Positions 1-6,297 of a DNA stretch of 10,906 nucleotides are shown piece after piece. Within the stretch, counting starts at the first letter, position 1. Every line of letters begins with the position of its first letter. The stretch spans positions 1-10,906 of the forward strand of contig UQYA01000064.1 of assembly GCA_900545165.1 (NCBI GenBank), read 5' to 3'. A program made the position numbers and the translations under genes. The DNA is from an uncultured Collinsella sp. (lineage in GTDB: Bacteria > Actinomycetota > Coriobacteriia > Coriobacteriales > Coriobacteriaceae). Under the pieces are notes generated by a model. That model was given only the letters and a program-made list of their open reading frames with translations, was not told the DNA's origin and made no database searches.

Positions 1-30
1 CGTGGGCTCGGAGATGTGTATAAGAGACAG
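1..30. other. Nextera sequencing adapter left in the assembly (non-genomic)
   Basis: The last 19 of these bases are the Tn5 mosaic end AGATGTGTATAAGAGACAG, and the bases before it (CGTGGGCTCGG) are the 3' part of the Illumina Nextera Read 2 adapter. Both are recognised from memory of the published adapter. Genomic sequence starts at about base 31, where the SMC coiled coil is already in progress. Translated on the plus strand the adapter gives the peptide MCIRDS. Read through from the minus-strand SMC frame it adds about ten residues beginning AVSYTHLRAH. Both are familiar adapter-derived peptides in database proteins. Any protein or ORF that includes these bases is an artefact over this part. 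Confidence 0.97.
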
Positions 31-1573
31 CCATCAGACGGCTCACCAGCGGCGAGCTATCGGCCATGCGGGCATCGAGCTTCTTTTGGCTGGCAAGCTC
101 CGAGCGCACCTCGGACAGCTTGTTGCGCGCCTCGCTCTCGCGATTACGCAGGTCCTTAAGGGCTGCACGGGCGACCTCGGTGGCCTCGCGCGCATCGACC
201 TGGGCCTTGCGGGCCTGATCAAGCGCGCCGTCGAGCTCCTCAGCGCGGTCGCGACGGCTCTCGAGCGAGGCCGTGACCTCCTCGAGCTGCTCGTCAATCT
301 GCTCCAGGCGCGAGGCATACATGTTGTCCTCGACCTCGGCATTGCTCAAAGAATCCTTCACCTTAGCAAGCTCGAGCGCGGCGTTATCGGCCACGCGCTG
401 CACATCGCGTTGCTCACGCGTAAGCTGCGAAATCTGATTGTCGAGCGCCACGCGCCGCTCGTGGAGCTCAGCGGCGGCAGGACCGGCGGCGTCAACGTCC
501 TCCTGGGCCTGCATATGCGCACCGGTCACTTCCTCAAACTGCGCACGCGCGTCCTCGAGCTCCTCGACCACGCGACGACGCTGATGCTCGGAGCTCGAAA
601 TCTGACCGCGCATGTCGGACAGGCGCGACACCATGTTGTGGCCCTTTTCCTCGAGCAGGCGCATGTCAGAGTTAATGCGGCCGACCACATCTTGCATATG
701 ACGGCGCTGCTCGCCCAGGTCGCCCACAAACAGGCCCTTTTCCTCAAGCATAACCTGGAGCTTCTCGAGCTCGCGCTCCTTTTCGCCCATGCGGTACTGC
801 GCAAGCTCCAGCTCGGCAGCGCCCTCCTTGGAGCGACTCTCCAGGTCGTTCCACTGCGACTGCAGCGAACGCAGCTCGTCGACGGCCAGCATCTGCGTAA
901 GCTCGTTCGCGCGCGAGGACAGCTCTTTGTACTTGCGCGCACGATCGACCTGACGCTCCAGCGGTCGCAGCTGACGGGCGATTTCCTTATTGATGTCGCG
1001 GGCACGCATCAGGTGCTCGTCCATCGACTTAATCTTTTTGAGCGCACGCTCCTTGCGGCGCTTGTGCTTGGAGATGCCGGCGGCCTCCTCGATGAGGGCA
1101 CGGCGCTCCTCGGGGCGGCTCTGCAAAATGGCATCGAGCTTGCCCTGGCTGATGATGGAATGCGTATCCTTGCCCAGGCCCGAATCGTGCAAGATGTCCT
1201 GAATGTCCATCAGGCGGCACGGGCTCGAGTTGATGAGGTACTCGCTTTCGCCCGAGCGATACATACGACGGGTGATGGCGACCTCGTCAAAATCGACGGG
1301 CAGCATATGGTCCGAGTTATCGAGCACCAACGTGACCTCGGCGACACCCACCGGCTTGCGCGCTGACGAGCCCGAGAAGATGACATCCTCCATGGCCTGG
1401 CCGCGCAGCTGCTTGGCGCTCTGCTCGCCCAGGACCCACAGAATCGAGTCGGAGATGTTCGATTTTCCCGAGCCGTTGGGACCGACGATGACGGTCAGGC
1501 CTGGCTCAAACGTCATATGGGCGCGGTCGGCAAACGACTTGAACCCTTTGAGCGTGAGGGACTTGAGATACAC
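31..1573 (-). CDS. smc: Chromosome segregation ATPase SMC, N-terminal part (cut by contig end)
   Basis: SMC is the ATPase core of the bacterial condensin (with ScpA and ScpB) that loops and compacts the chromosome. About 514 codons are present, from a GTG start at 1573 to the adapter junction. The N-terminal head contains Walker A GPNGSGKS at residues 31-38, an LRG motif at 56-58 and the Q-loop glutamine Q143 in IISQGKLDAIL. From about residue 170 the sequence becomes a long charged heptad coiled coil. It ends near residue 514, about where the hinge should begin, so the hinge, return coil and C-terminal ABC signature/Walker B are missing. Full-length SMC is about 1,180 residues. The GTG is chosen because it gives the standard opening YLKSLTLKGFKSF, lies 10 nt after the rnc stop and has GAGGA just upstream. 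The truncation is a contig end, not a mutation. Confidence 0.96.
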
Positions 1574-1583
1574 GGTTCCTCGC

Positions 1584-2309
1584 TTACACGTGCTTCTTAT
1601 TCAGAATCACGCCGTTGGTGGTGTAACCCATGCGGTCGAGCGCCTCAAGCGCGGCGGCTCCCTCGGCTTCCTTCTTTGAGGAGCCGGAGCCGCGACCCTG
1701 ACGAATACCATCGATCAACACCACGGCGGTAAAGGTGGGCGCATGCGCCGGGCCCTCGGAGCCAACGAGCTTATACGCCGGGGGCTCGTGACCGTCGGCT
1801 TGCACGCACTCCTGCAAAAACGACTTTGGGTTCGCAGGATGCTCGGCACGCTCGGAAGCCAAATGCGGCTTAAGCGTACGGTGAATGAACTCCGCCGACG
1901 CATCCCAGCCGGCATCCAGGTACAGCGCGCCCACGAGCGACTCATAGACGTTCTCGAGCGCCGAATGCAGGCCGCGCGCACCGGTACCGGTCTCGGAGGC
2001 ACCAAAGATGATGATGTCGTCAATGCCCAGCTCGTGAGAAACCTCGGACAGCGTAGCGCCCGAGACAAGCGACACCTTCAGGCGCGTGAGCTTGCCCTCG
2101 TCAAACTCCGGATAGGACTCAAACAGGGAGCGTGCGACCACAGCGCCCAAAATGGAATCGCCCAAGAACTCAAGGCGCTCATAGCTGGCAGAAACCGGCT
2201 GGCCCTCGACTGCCGAGGGATGCGTAAGCGCCGCGCGCAGCAGCACCTTATTGTTGAACTCGTGGCCCAAGATTTCCTGGGCGCGCGTAAGTCGTTCGGA
2301 TAAAGCCAA
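1584..2309 (-). CDS. rnc: Ribonuclease III
   Basis: RNase III cuts double-stranded RNA, including the rRNA precursor. The protein is 241 residues, slightly longer than the usual 220-230. The catalytic domain carries the signature ERLEFLGDS (44-52) with acidic residues E44, E47 and D51, then E71 in DEG and E123. A double-stranded RNA-binding domain follows at about 160-229, with the usual KKEAE helix near the end. At the position matching E. coli D114, three residues before the catalytic glutamate, this protein has asparagine N120 (LENVYESLVGALYLD); see findings. The start is TTG at 2309, supported by a strong AAGGAGG eight bases upstream inside the end of acpP. Three bases separate it from acpP, and smc starts 10 nt after its stop, so the three genes are probably cotranscribed. 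The order rnc-smc is common in Gram-positive bacteria. Confidence 0.96.
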   Translation of the reverse strand: MALSERLTRAQEILGHEFNNKVLLRAALTHPSAVEGQPVSASYERLEFLGDSILGAVVARSLFESYPEFDEGKLTRLKVSLVSGATLSEVSHELGIDDIIIFGASETGTGARGLHSALENVYESLVGALYLDAGWDASAEFIHRTLKPHLASERAEHPANPKSFLQECVQADGHEPPAYKLVGSEGPAHAPTFTAVVLIDGIRQGRGSGSSKKEAEGAAALEALDRMGYTTNGVILNKKHV

Positions 2310-2312
2310 GAC

Positions 2313-2555
2313 TTAGGCCTCCTTGGCAGCTTCGATAGCGTCGACGGCGTCGGCGACAGAGTTGAGCGAGAGCAGGGTCTCGTCATCGATCTCGAGGTTG
2401 AACTCGTCCTCGATAGCCGTAACCAGCTGCAGGCGCTCGAGCGAGTTGGCATCGAGGTCGTCAAAGGTGGTCTCATCGCTAATTTCGGCAACATCGACGC
2501 CCAGAACGTCAGCAGCGACCTCGGCGATCTTGTCGAAGATTTCGGAGCGGTCCAT
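2313..2555 (-). CDS. acpP: Acyl carrier protein
   Basis: ACP is a small acidic protein that carries growing acyl chains on a phosphopantetheine arm during fatty acid synthesis. This one is 80 residues, with the typical four-helix ACP pattern and helix II sequence LERLQLVTAIEDEF. The attachment serine is S38, in DLDANSLERL. The usual motif is DSL; here the residue before the serine is asparagine N37 (see findings). ATG 2555 is chosen because AGAGGAAG sits four bases upstream and the protein then opens like other ACPs (MDRSEIFDKI). The frame stays open upstream, with another ATG five codons earlier that lacks a Shine-Dalgarno and is less likely. A GC-rich palindrome lies 36 nt upstream. plsX precedes it and rnc follows, as in Bacillus, but no fabD or fabG lies between. 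A specialised rather than fatty-acid ACP is possible but less likely here. Confidence 0.93.
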   Translation of the reverse strand: MDRSEIFDKIAEVAADVLGVDVAEISDETTFDDLDANSLERLQLVTAIEDEFNLEIDDETLLSLNSVADAVDAIEAAKEA

Positions 2556-2591
2556 AGCGCTTCCTCTCATAGTGCATGAATACCAAAAGAA

Positions 2592-2613
2592 TGGTACCGC
2601 CCGGGCGGTACCA
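2592..2613 (-). terminator. Perfect 22-bp palindrome before acpP (attenuator/terminator or operator)
   Basis: The arms TGGTACCGC and GCGGTACCA flank CCGG, so the whole 22 bp is self-complementary. As minus-strand RNA it would form a 9-bp stem with a CCGG loop followed by AUUCUUUUGG, a moderately U-rich tail that suits an intrinsic terminator or attenuator. It lies 66 nt after the plsX stop and 36 nt before the acpP start. A TAGAAT hexamer (minus strand, 2627-2632) could be a -10 box placing the palindrome close behind a transcription start, which would suit an operator instead. I saw no convincing -35 box. The structure is seen directly; its role is inferred. Confidence 0.55.
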
Positions 2614-2679
2614 AGACACGGTTCTGATTCTACCCCACGACGTACGCCGCGAAGCACATAACAGCGCTCTAACTCGCTC

Positions 2680-3699
2680 TTATAAAACGATACCGTCCAT
2701 AGAGTTGGCGACATTCTCAACCAGCCCGGCGCGCACGGCTTCGGCCGCCGCGAGCGTACCGTTTTTGACAGCCTCGACCGAGGTGGCGCCATGGCCGATC
2801 AGGACCACGCCGCGCAGGCCCAGAAGAATCGCGCCGCCCTTGGCGTCGCCAGAGAGCTTGGCCTTAATCTCGCGCATCTGCTTTTTAATGAGCAGCGCGG
2901 CGATCTTGGTGCCGAGCGAGGCCATAAAGGCGCCCTTGAGCTCCTGCAGCAAAAACTTGGCAGCGCCCTCGGTAGCTTTGAGAGCGATATTACCCGACAT
3001 GCCATCGGCAACGACGACATCGAAGTTACCTGAGGTGATGTCCGTTCCCTCGCAGTTACCAACAAAGCCGGAAACGGCGACTTTCATGGCCGGGAAGCAG
3101 GCCTTGGTAAAGTTGGAGCCCTTCTCGTCCTCGGTGCCGTTGGCAAGCAGGCCCACGCGAGGATGCTCGATGCCCAGGACGACGCGGGCATAGGCGCTAC
3201 CCATCTGGGCAAAACGCACCATGTCATCGACCTCCACATCGGGGTTGGCACCCATGTCGCACAGCACCGTCAGACCGCCGGCGCGATTGGGCAGCGCATT
3301 GGTCAGACAGGGTCGCACCGGCTGCTTCTTGCCTTCGGCCTGATACCTAAACGGCGTCACATAGGCGGTGGCGGCGGCGGTCATGGCACCGGTGGAGCCG
3401 GCGGAGAAGAACGCATCCGCGTTGCCCTTCTTAATGGCGCGGCAAGAAAGCACGATCGACGACTTACGCTTGGTCATCACGGCGCGAATGGGATCGTCAT
3501 CCATGGCGATAACGTCAGGCGCCTCAAGGGCCTCAACACGTGCATGGGAAGCTGCAAAGGGATTGACGATTTCGGCGGGACCAGCTGCCAAGACCTCGAT
3601 ATCGGGATCGGCGGCAAGCGCAGCCTCGATACCATCAAGAACAACCTGAGGTTTCTCGTCTCCGCCCACAACGTCTACACAAACGCGAACGTTACTCAT
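2680..3699 (-). CDS. plsX: Phosphate acyltransferase PlsX
   Basis: PlsX interconverts acyl-ACP and acyl-phosphate; PlsY then uses acyl-phosphate to acylate glycerol-3-phosphate, the first step of phospholipid synthesis. The protein is 339 residues, a normal length. It opens with VDVVGGDEKP (family form DAMGGD..P), has FFSAGSTGAM near residue 94 (family form SAGNTGA), RPCLTNALPN, LCDMGANPDVE, the long conserved run MGSAYARVVLGIEHPRVGLL, and ADGMSGNIALKATEG. Two in-frame ATGs lie close together. The second (3699) is chosen because AAGGAG is seven bases before it, whereas it is only one base before the first (3705). It follows rpmF, as in E. coli (yceD-rpmF-plsX), and precedes acpP. A terminator-like hairpin abuts its Shine-Dalgarno, so it may be expressed partly by read-through. 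The small departures from family consensus look like lineage variation. Confidence 0.95.
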   Translation of the reverse strand: MSNVRVCVDVVGGDEKPQVVLDGIEAALAADPDIEVLAAGPAEIVNPFAASHARVEALEAPDVIAMDDDPIRAVMTKRKSSIVLSCRAIKKGNADAFFSAGSTGAMTAAATAYVTPFRYQAEGKKQPVRPCLTNALPNRAGGLTVLCDMGANPDVEVDDMVRFAQMGSAYARVVLGIEHPRVGLLANGTEDEKGSNFTKACFPAMKVAVSGFVGNCEGTDITSGNFDVVVADGMSGNIALKATEGAAKFLLQELKGAFMASLGTKIAALLIKKQMREIKAKLSGDAKGGAILLGLRGVVLIGHGATSVEAVKNGTLAAAEAVRAGLVENVANSMDGIVL

Positions 3700-3712
3700 A
3701 TACATGCTCCTT

Positions 3713-3746
3713 AAACAAAAATGGCCGACTCATTGAGCCGGCCATT
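3713..3746 (-). terminator. Intrinsic terminator or attenuator between rpmF and plsX
   Basis: In minus-strand RNA the arms AAUGGCCG and CGGCCAUU pair, with an inner CUC/GAG extension, one mismatch and a three-base loop. A run UUUUGUUU follows directly. This is a good intrinsic terminator for the transcript ending at rpmF. Its U-tract runs straight into the plsX Shine-Dalgarno AAGGAG, leaving no room for a promoter between the two, so it may act as an attenuator for plsX. A smaller hairpin (GUUCC-AAAU-GGAAC, 3750-3763) lies just upstream. Confidence 0.75.
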
Positions 3747-3786
3747 GTGGTTCCATTTGGAACGGCATCGCATCCAGAGTATACCG

Positions 3787-3966
3787 TTACTCGGTAACGA
3801 TAACCTCGCGGTCCTTGTAGAAACCGCAGCTGGGGCACACGTGGTGCGGAAGCTTAACAGCGCCGCAACGGGGGCACGTGGACTGAGCCGCAGCCGAGAT
3901 CTTCATGTTGGCGGAACGACGGGTGTGAGTGCGGATACGACCCTGCTTTTGTTTAGGTACGGGCAT
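3787..3966 (-). CDS. rpmF: 50S ribosomal protein L32
   Basis: L32 is a small protein of the large ribosomal subunit. The product is 59 residues. It opens with the characteristic MPVPKQKQGRIRTHTRRSAN and then carries a four-cysteine zinc ribbon: C31-x2-C34 and C44-x2-C47 (CPRC...CPSC). This is the zinc-binding form of L32 rather than the cysteine-free paralogue some bacteria use under zinc limitation. ATG 3966 is preceded by AAGGAAGG six bases upstream. It lies 64 nt after the YceD/DUF177 gene, its usual partner in many bacteria, and is followed by a terminator hairpin and then plsX. Confidence 0.97.
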   Translation of the reverse strand: MPVPKQKQGRIRTHTRRSANMKISAAAQSTCPRCGAVKLPHHVCPSCGFYKDREVIVTE

Positions 3967-4030
3967 AGTGACCTTCCTTATGAACTATCCAGTGTGGCGA
4001 TTACGCGCAAGTAGCGATACTACCACAGTT

Positions 4031-4585
4031 TTACTCATCGAGCTTGAGATTCTTCAATGCTGCAAATGGATTTTCCGTGGCTTCGGCCCATTCGGCCTCG
4101 GCTTGGGCAGCACAATCGCATTGCTCCACGTTGAGATTGCAACCGCATGTGGGGCACAGACCACGGCAATCGGGCTTGCAGAGCACCACAAACGGCGTGT
4201 CCATAACGACCGCGTCATTGATGGGCTCACCCAGATCGACGATACGGTCCTCACCCAGGAGCTCGTAGCCGTCCTCGTAGGCCTCGGGATCCTCGGGCTC
4301 CTCAAAGAGGTAGAACTCCTCGATCTCGCCGGCGATATCAAACGAGGCGGGCTCCAGGCAACGGTCGCACTCGCCGGTGGCGTGCGCGCGGACCATGCCC
4401 GTGAGCAAGACACCGGTACCGGCATTGGTAAAGACAACGTCGTAGTCGATGCCGTCCTGAAGCTGGTACTCCTTCTCGCCCACCGTGTAGGTGGCGACAT
4501 CGACCTTACCGGTCAGCGGATACGAATCTCCAGGAAACTCGAGCTGCTCGGAAAGATCGACGGTAACGCTCGGGAACTCAGCCAT
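4031..4585 (-). CDS. YceD/DUF177 family protein
   Basis: This is a 184-residue acidic protein of the YceD (DUF177) family, known to sit next to rpmF and linked to 23S rRNA accumulation in plants and E. coli; its biochemical role is not settled. It shows the family layout: a beta-rich N-terminal part, a CDRC pair (C73, C76) after ATGE, an acidic middle, and a C-terminal cysteine cluster CKPDCRGLCPTC (C136, C140, C144, C147) that could bind zinc. Further cysteines follow at 149, 156 and 158. The start ATG 4585 shares one base with the upstream stop (TAATG), implying translational coupling; no strong Shine-Dalgarno is visible. An in-frame GTG two codons upstream is a possible alternative. It forms an apparent operon with the coiled-coil gene before it and rpmF after it. 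Confidence 0.9.
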   Translation of the reverse strand: MAEFPSVTVDLSEQLEFPGDSYPLTGKVDVATYTVGEKEYQLQDGIDYDVVFTNAGTGVLLTGMVRAHATGECDRCLEPASFDIAGEIEEFYLFEEPEDPEAYEDGYELLGEDRIVDLGEPINDAVVMDTPFVVLCKPDCRGLCPTCGCNLNVEQCDCAAQAEAEWAEATENPFAALKNLKLDE

Positions 4586-5082
4586 TACCACTGACCATTC
4601 TGTTGGGCGGCACCCTCGTTGAGCTGTTGACGGCAACGGGTAACGGTGCCGGTCAGGCTCTTGAGGTTCTCCTCCAGGTGCGTAAAGACCTGCTCTGCGT
4701 AGTCCTCGGCAGCATAACGCGTCTCGCGCTCGTACTGCTGGGCACGATCGCGGATGTCGTCGGCCTGCTGCTGCGCAAGGCGGACGATCTCCTGCTCACC
4801 GGCAATGGTAAGGGCCTGCTGCTGAGCGTCGGCGATGATGGAATCGGCCTGAGCGGCGGCGGAAGCCATAAGCTCCTCGCGCTCCTTAAGGATACGGCGG
4901 GACTTCTGCCACTCCTCGGGATAGCTCATACGGATCTCGTCGAGGATGTTGAAGAACACGTCGGCGTCGATGACCTTGAACTGAGCGTTCTTGCCGAAAG
5001 GCGGCTTGGCTTCCTCGATCAGCCCTTCGAGCTCATCGACCAAGCTGACGATCCTATCGCCAGGAAAATTCTCGCCCGGCAT
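4585..5082 (-). CDS. Coiled-coil protein, probable SepIVA/DivIVA-like cell division factor
   Basis: This is a 165-residue, strongly charged protein with no signal peptide or membrane segment. A globular-looking start contains VDELEGLIEEAK (about residues 13-24) and a segment ending FNILDEIRMSYPEEW (to about 58). A long Ala/Gln/Glu-rich coiled coil follows, beginning SRRILKEREELMASAA and repeating AxxxADxIxxxA spacing. The end is THLEENLKSLTGTVTRCRQQL and a short tail. As I remember mycobacterial SepIVA, it shares the same plan: DELxxxxEEAR, a DDIxxxxPxEL segment, RDxLLxxA, then coiled coil and a closing L...L(R/N). SepIVA also lies just upstream of the DUF177 gene and rpmF/rnc, as here. The product is about 80 residues shorter than SepIVA. 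ATG 5082 is chosen because AAAGGAG lies five bases upstream; two earlier in-frame ATGs have none. Function is inferred; a generic coiled-coil label is the safe alternative. Confidence 0.8.
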   Translation of the reverse strand: MPGENFPGDRIVSLVDELEGLIEEAKPPFGKNAQFKVIDADVFFNILDEIRMSYPEEWQKSRRILKEREELMASAAAQADSIIADAQQQALTIAGEQEIVRLAQQQADDIRDRAQQYERETRYAAEDYAEQVFTHLEENLKSLTGTVTRCRQQLNEGAAQQNGQW

Positions 5083-5117
5083 CCGGTCTCCTTTCATAGG
5101 TAACATATCATCGTGCT

Positions 5118-5126
5118 AGTTTACCA
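5118..5126 (-). promoter_or_regulatory. Possible extended -10 promoter for the coiled-coil/DUF177/rpmF block
   Basis: The minus strand reads TGG-TAAACT here, an extended -10 element, within the 67-bp gap between coaD and the coiled-coil gene. Transcription would start near 5111, giving a leader of about 29 nt to ATG 5082. The -35 region is only T-rich (TTTTAT at 17-bp spacing), so the call rests on the -10 alone. Confidence 0.35.
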
Positions 5127-5150
5127 CATGCCACCAGGCAATAAAAAACG

Positions 5151-5648
5151 TCACGAAAAGCGATGTCTGAGCGCTTCGACCACGTTGGGCGGCACAAACG
5201 TCGATACATCGCTGCCGAGCGAGGCGATCTGGCGAACGACCGAGCTCGAGATGTAACCGTACTGCGGAGCACTCATGACAAAGATGGACTCCAGCTCGCT
5301 ATCCAAACGATAATTGAGGTCGGCCTGCTGCAGCTCATACTCAAAGTCGGTCATGGCGCGCAGGCCCTTGACCACGGCCCCCGCCCCCTGCTCACGAGCG
5401 AAGTCGACCAAGAGGCCGGTAAAGGGCAGGACTTCGACGCCGTCGATATCACCGAGCGCCTCGCGGGCCAGCGCCACGCGCTCATCGAGCATAAACGTGG
5501 TGCCCACACCGTTTTTACCCTGCGATTCGGCCACGGCGACAATCACGCTGGGAAAGATGCGTCGGGCGCGGCGGATCACATCGATATGGCCAAACGTGAT
5601 GGGATCGAAGGTGCCCGGGACGATCACGCGGTTGATGGTGTCATTCAT
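5151..5648 (-). CDS. coaD: Phosphopantetheine adenylyltransferase
   Basis: CoaD transfers AMP from ATP to 4'-phosphopantetheine, making dephospho-CoA in the fourth step of coenzyme A synthesis. The 165-residue length is normal for the family. Near the start is the nucleotidyltransferase motif PGTFDPITFGH, with T18 and H21 of the TxGH motif. KGLRAMTDFEYE (94-105) is a strong CoaD signature, and YISSSVVR (132-139) supplies the ISSS..R nucleotide-binding motif. ATG 5648 is chosen because AGGAGG lies seven bases upstream and the protein then begins just before the conserved strand. The start overlaps the last eight bases of rsmD (ATGAATGA), so the two are translationally coupled. The rsmD-coaD pair is conserved in many bacteria. 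CoA made here also supplies the phosphopantetheine arm of the ACP encoded downstream. Confidence 0.96.
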   Translation of the reverse strand: MNDTINRVIVPGTFDPITFGHIDVIRRARRIFPSVIVAVAESQGKNGVGTTFMLDERVALAREALGDIDGVEVLPFTGLLVDFAREQGAGAVVKGLRAMTDFEYELQQADLNYRLDSELESIFVMSAPQYGYISSSVVRQIASLGSDVSTFVPPNVVEALRHRFS

Positions 5649-6297
5649 GGGCGTCCTCCTGAAACGTCGTGGCATCGTTGTTATCAGCATCGGTGACGGC
5701 ACTATCGCCCTCACCGTCATCATCGCCGACCCAACGAAGCAGGTCGACCGAGGTAATGCCGTAGCGCTTCTCACGTACAGTCTCAAAGCCTACCGGATGC
5801 GCGCCCGCATCGGCGGCGGCATGCTCAAACAGGGCAAAAGCGCCAGGTGCAAACAGACCCTGCTGAGCCAGGTTCTGCAGCAGTTCCTCGACCGGCTCGG
5901 CACCAAAAGCATAGGGCGGGTCGAGCAGGACCAGATCAAAGGGGCCGCCCGGCACACGACCGCGCGAGGCACTCGCCAGCATGTCGCCCGTGACCACGCG
6001 CCAACGCGCGCGGTCACGGCAGAGCGACTCGATATTCTTGGTAATGAGCCGCGCGGCGTTGCGATCGATCTCAAACGTCGTGAGCGAGCGGGCCCCACGA
6101 GAGAGCATCTCTAACCCTAAGGCACCAGAGCCGCCAAAGGCGTCCAGCACACGAACCTCTTCCAAATCGAAATCGAATGCCGACATGACCATAGATGCGC
6201 ACGCCTCGCGCACGCGATCGGTCGTGGGGCGAGTAACATCGCGACCACGGGGCTCCTCGATCTTACGACCGCGCCATTCGCCGCCGATGATTCTCAT
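5641..6297 (-). CDS. rsmD: 16S rRNA (guanine(966)-N2)-methyltransferase RsmD
   Basis: RsmD methylates G966 of 16S rRNA (E. coli numbering) with S-adenosylmethionine. The 218-residue protein begins MRIIGGEWRGRKI and carries RPTTDRVREA (23-32), the SAM-binding stretch LDAFGGSGALGLE (51-63), the acidic E76-I-D78 at the end of the second strand, and catalytic DPPY (126-129). The family is usually about 185 residues. The extra length is mostly a very acidic C-terminal tail of about 27 residues (from DDDGEGD at 192) that looks disordered. ATG 6297 overlaps the recG stop by 4 nt (ATGA), with AAGGAGG upstream inside recG. The gene end overlaps coaD by 8 nt. Confidence 0.94.
   Translation of the reverse strand: MRIIGGEWRGRKIEEPRGRDVTRPTTDRVREACASMVMSAFDFDLEEVRVLDAFGGSGALGLEMLSRGARSLTTFEIDRNAARLITKNIESLCRDRARWRVVTGDMLASASRGRVPGGPFDLVLLDPPYAFGAEPVEELLQNLAQQGLFAPGAFALFEHAAADAGAHPVGFETVREKRYGITSVDLLRWVGDDDGEGDSAVTDADNNDATTFQEDAHE

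Noticed and set aside
2..1366. 454-codon plus-strand open frame at the left edge
   Set aside because: It begins inside the sequencing adapter and is antisense to the SMC coiled coil.
3967..4030. Gap between DUF177 and rpmF examined for a promoter or L32 leader structure
   Set aside because: Only a weak GTAG/CTAC hairpin and poor promoter hexamers are visible; simple read-through from the upstream gene explains rpmF expression.
5142..5175. T-run after the coaD stop with a small stem (AAGCG/CGCTT), considered as a coaD terminator
   Set aside because: The stem is only five pairs, lies within the coaD end and is about ten bases from the T-run, so it does not have terminator geometry.
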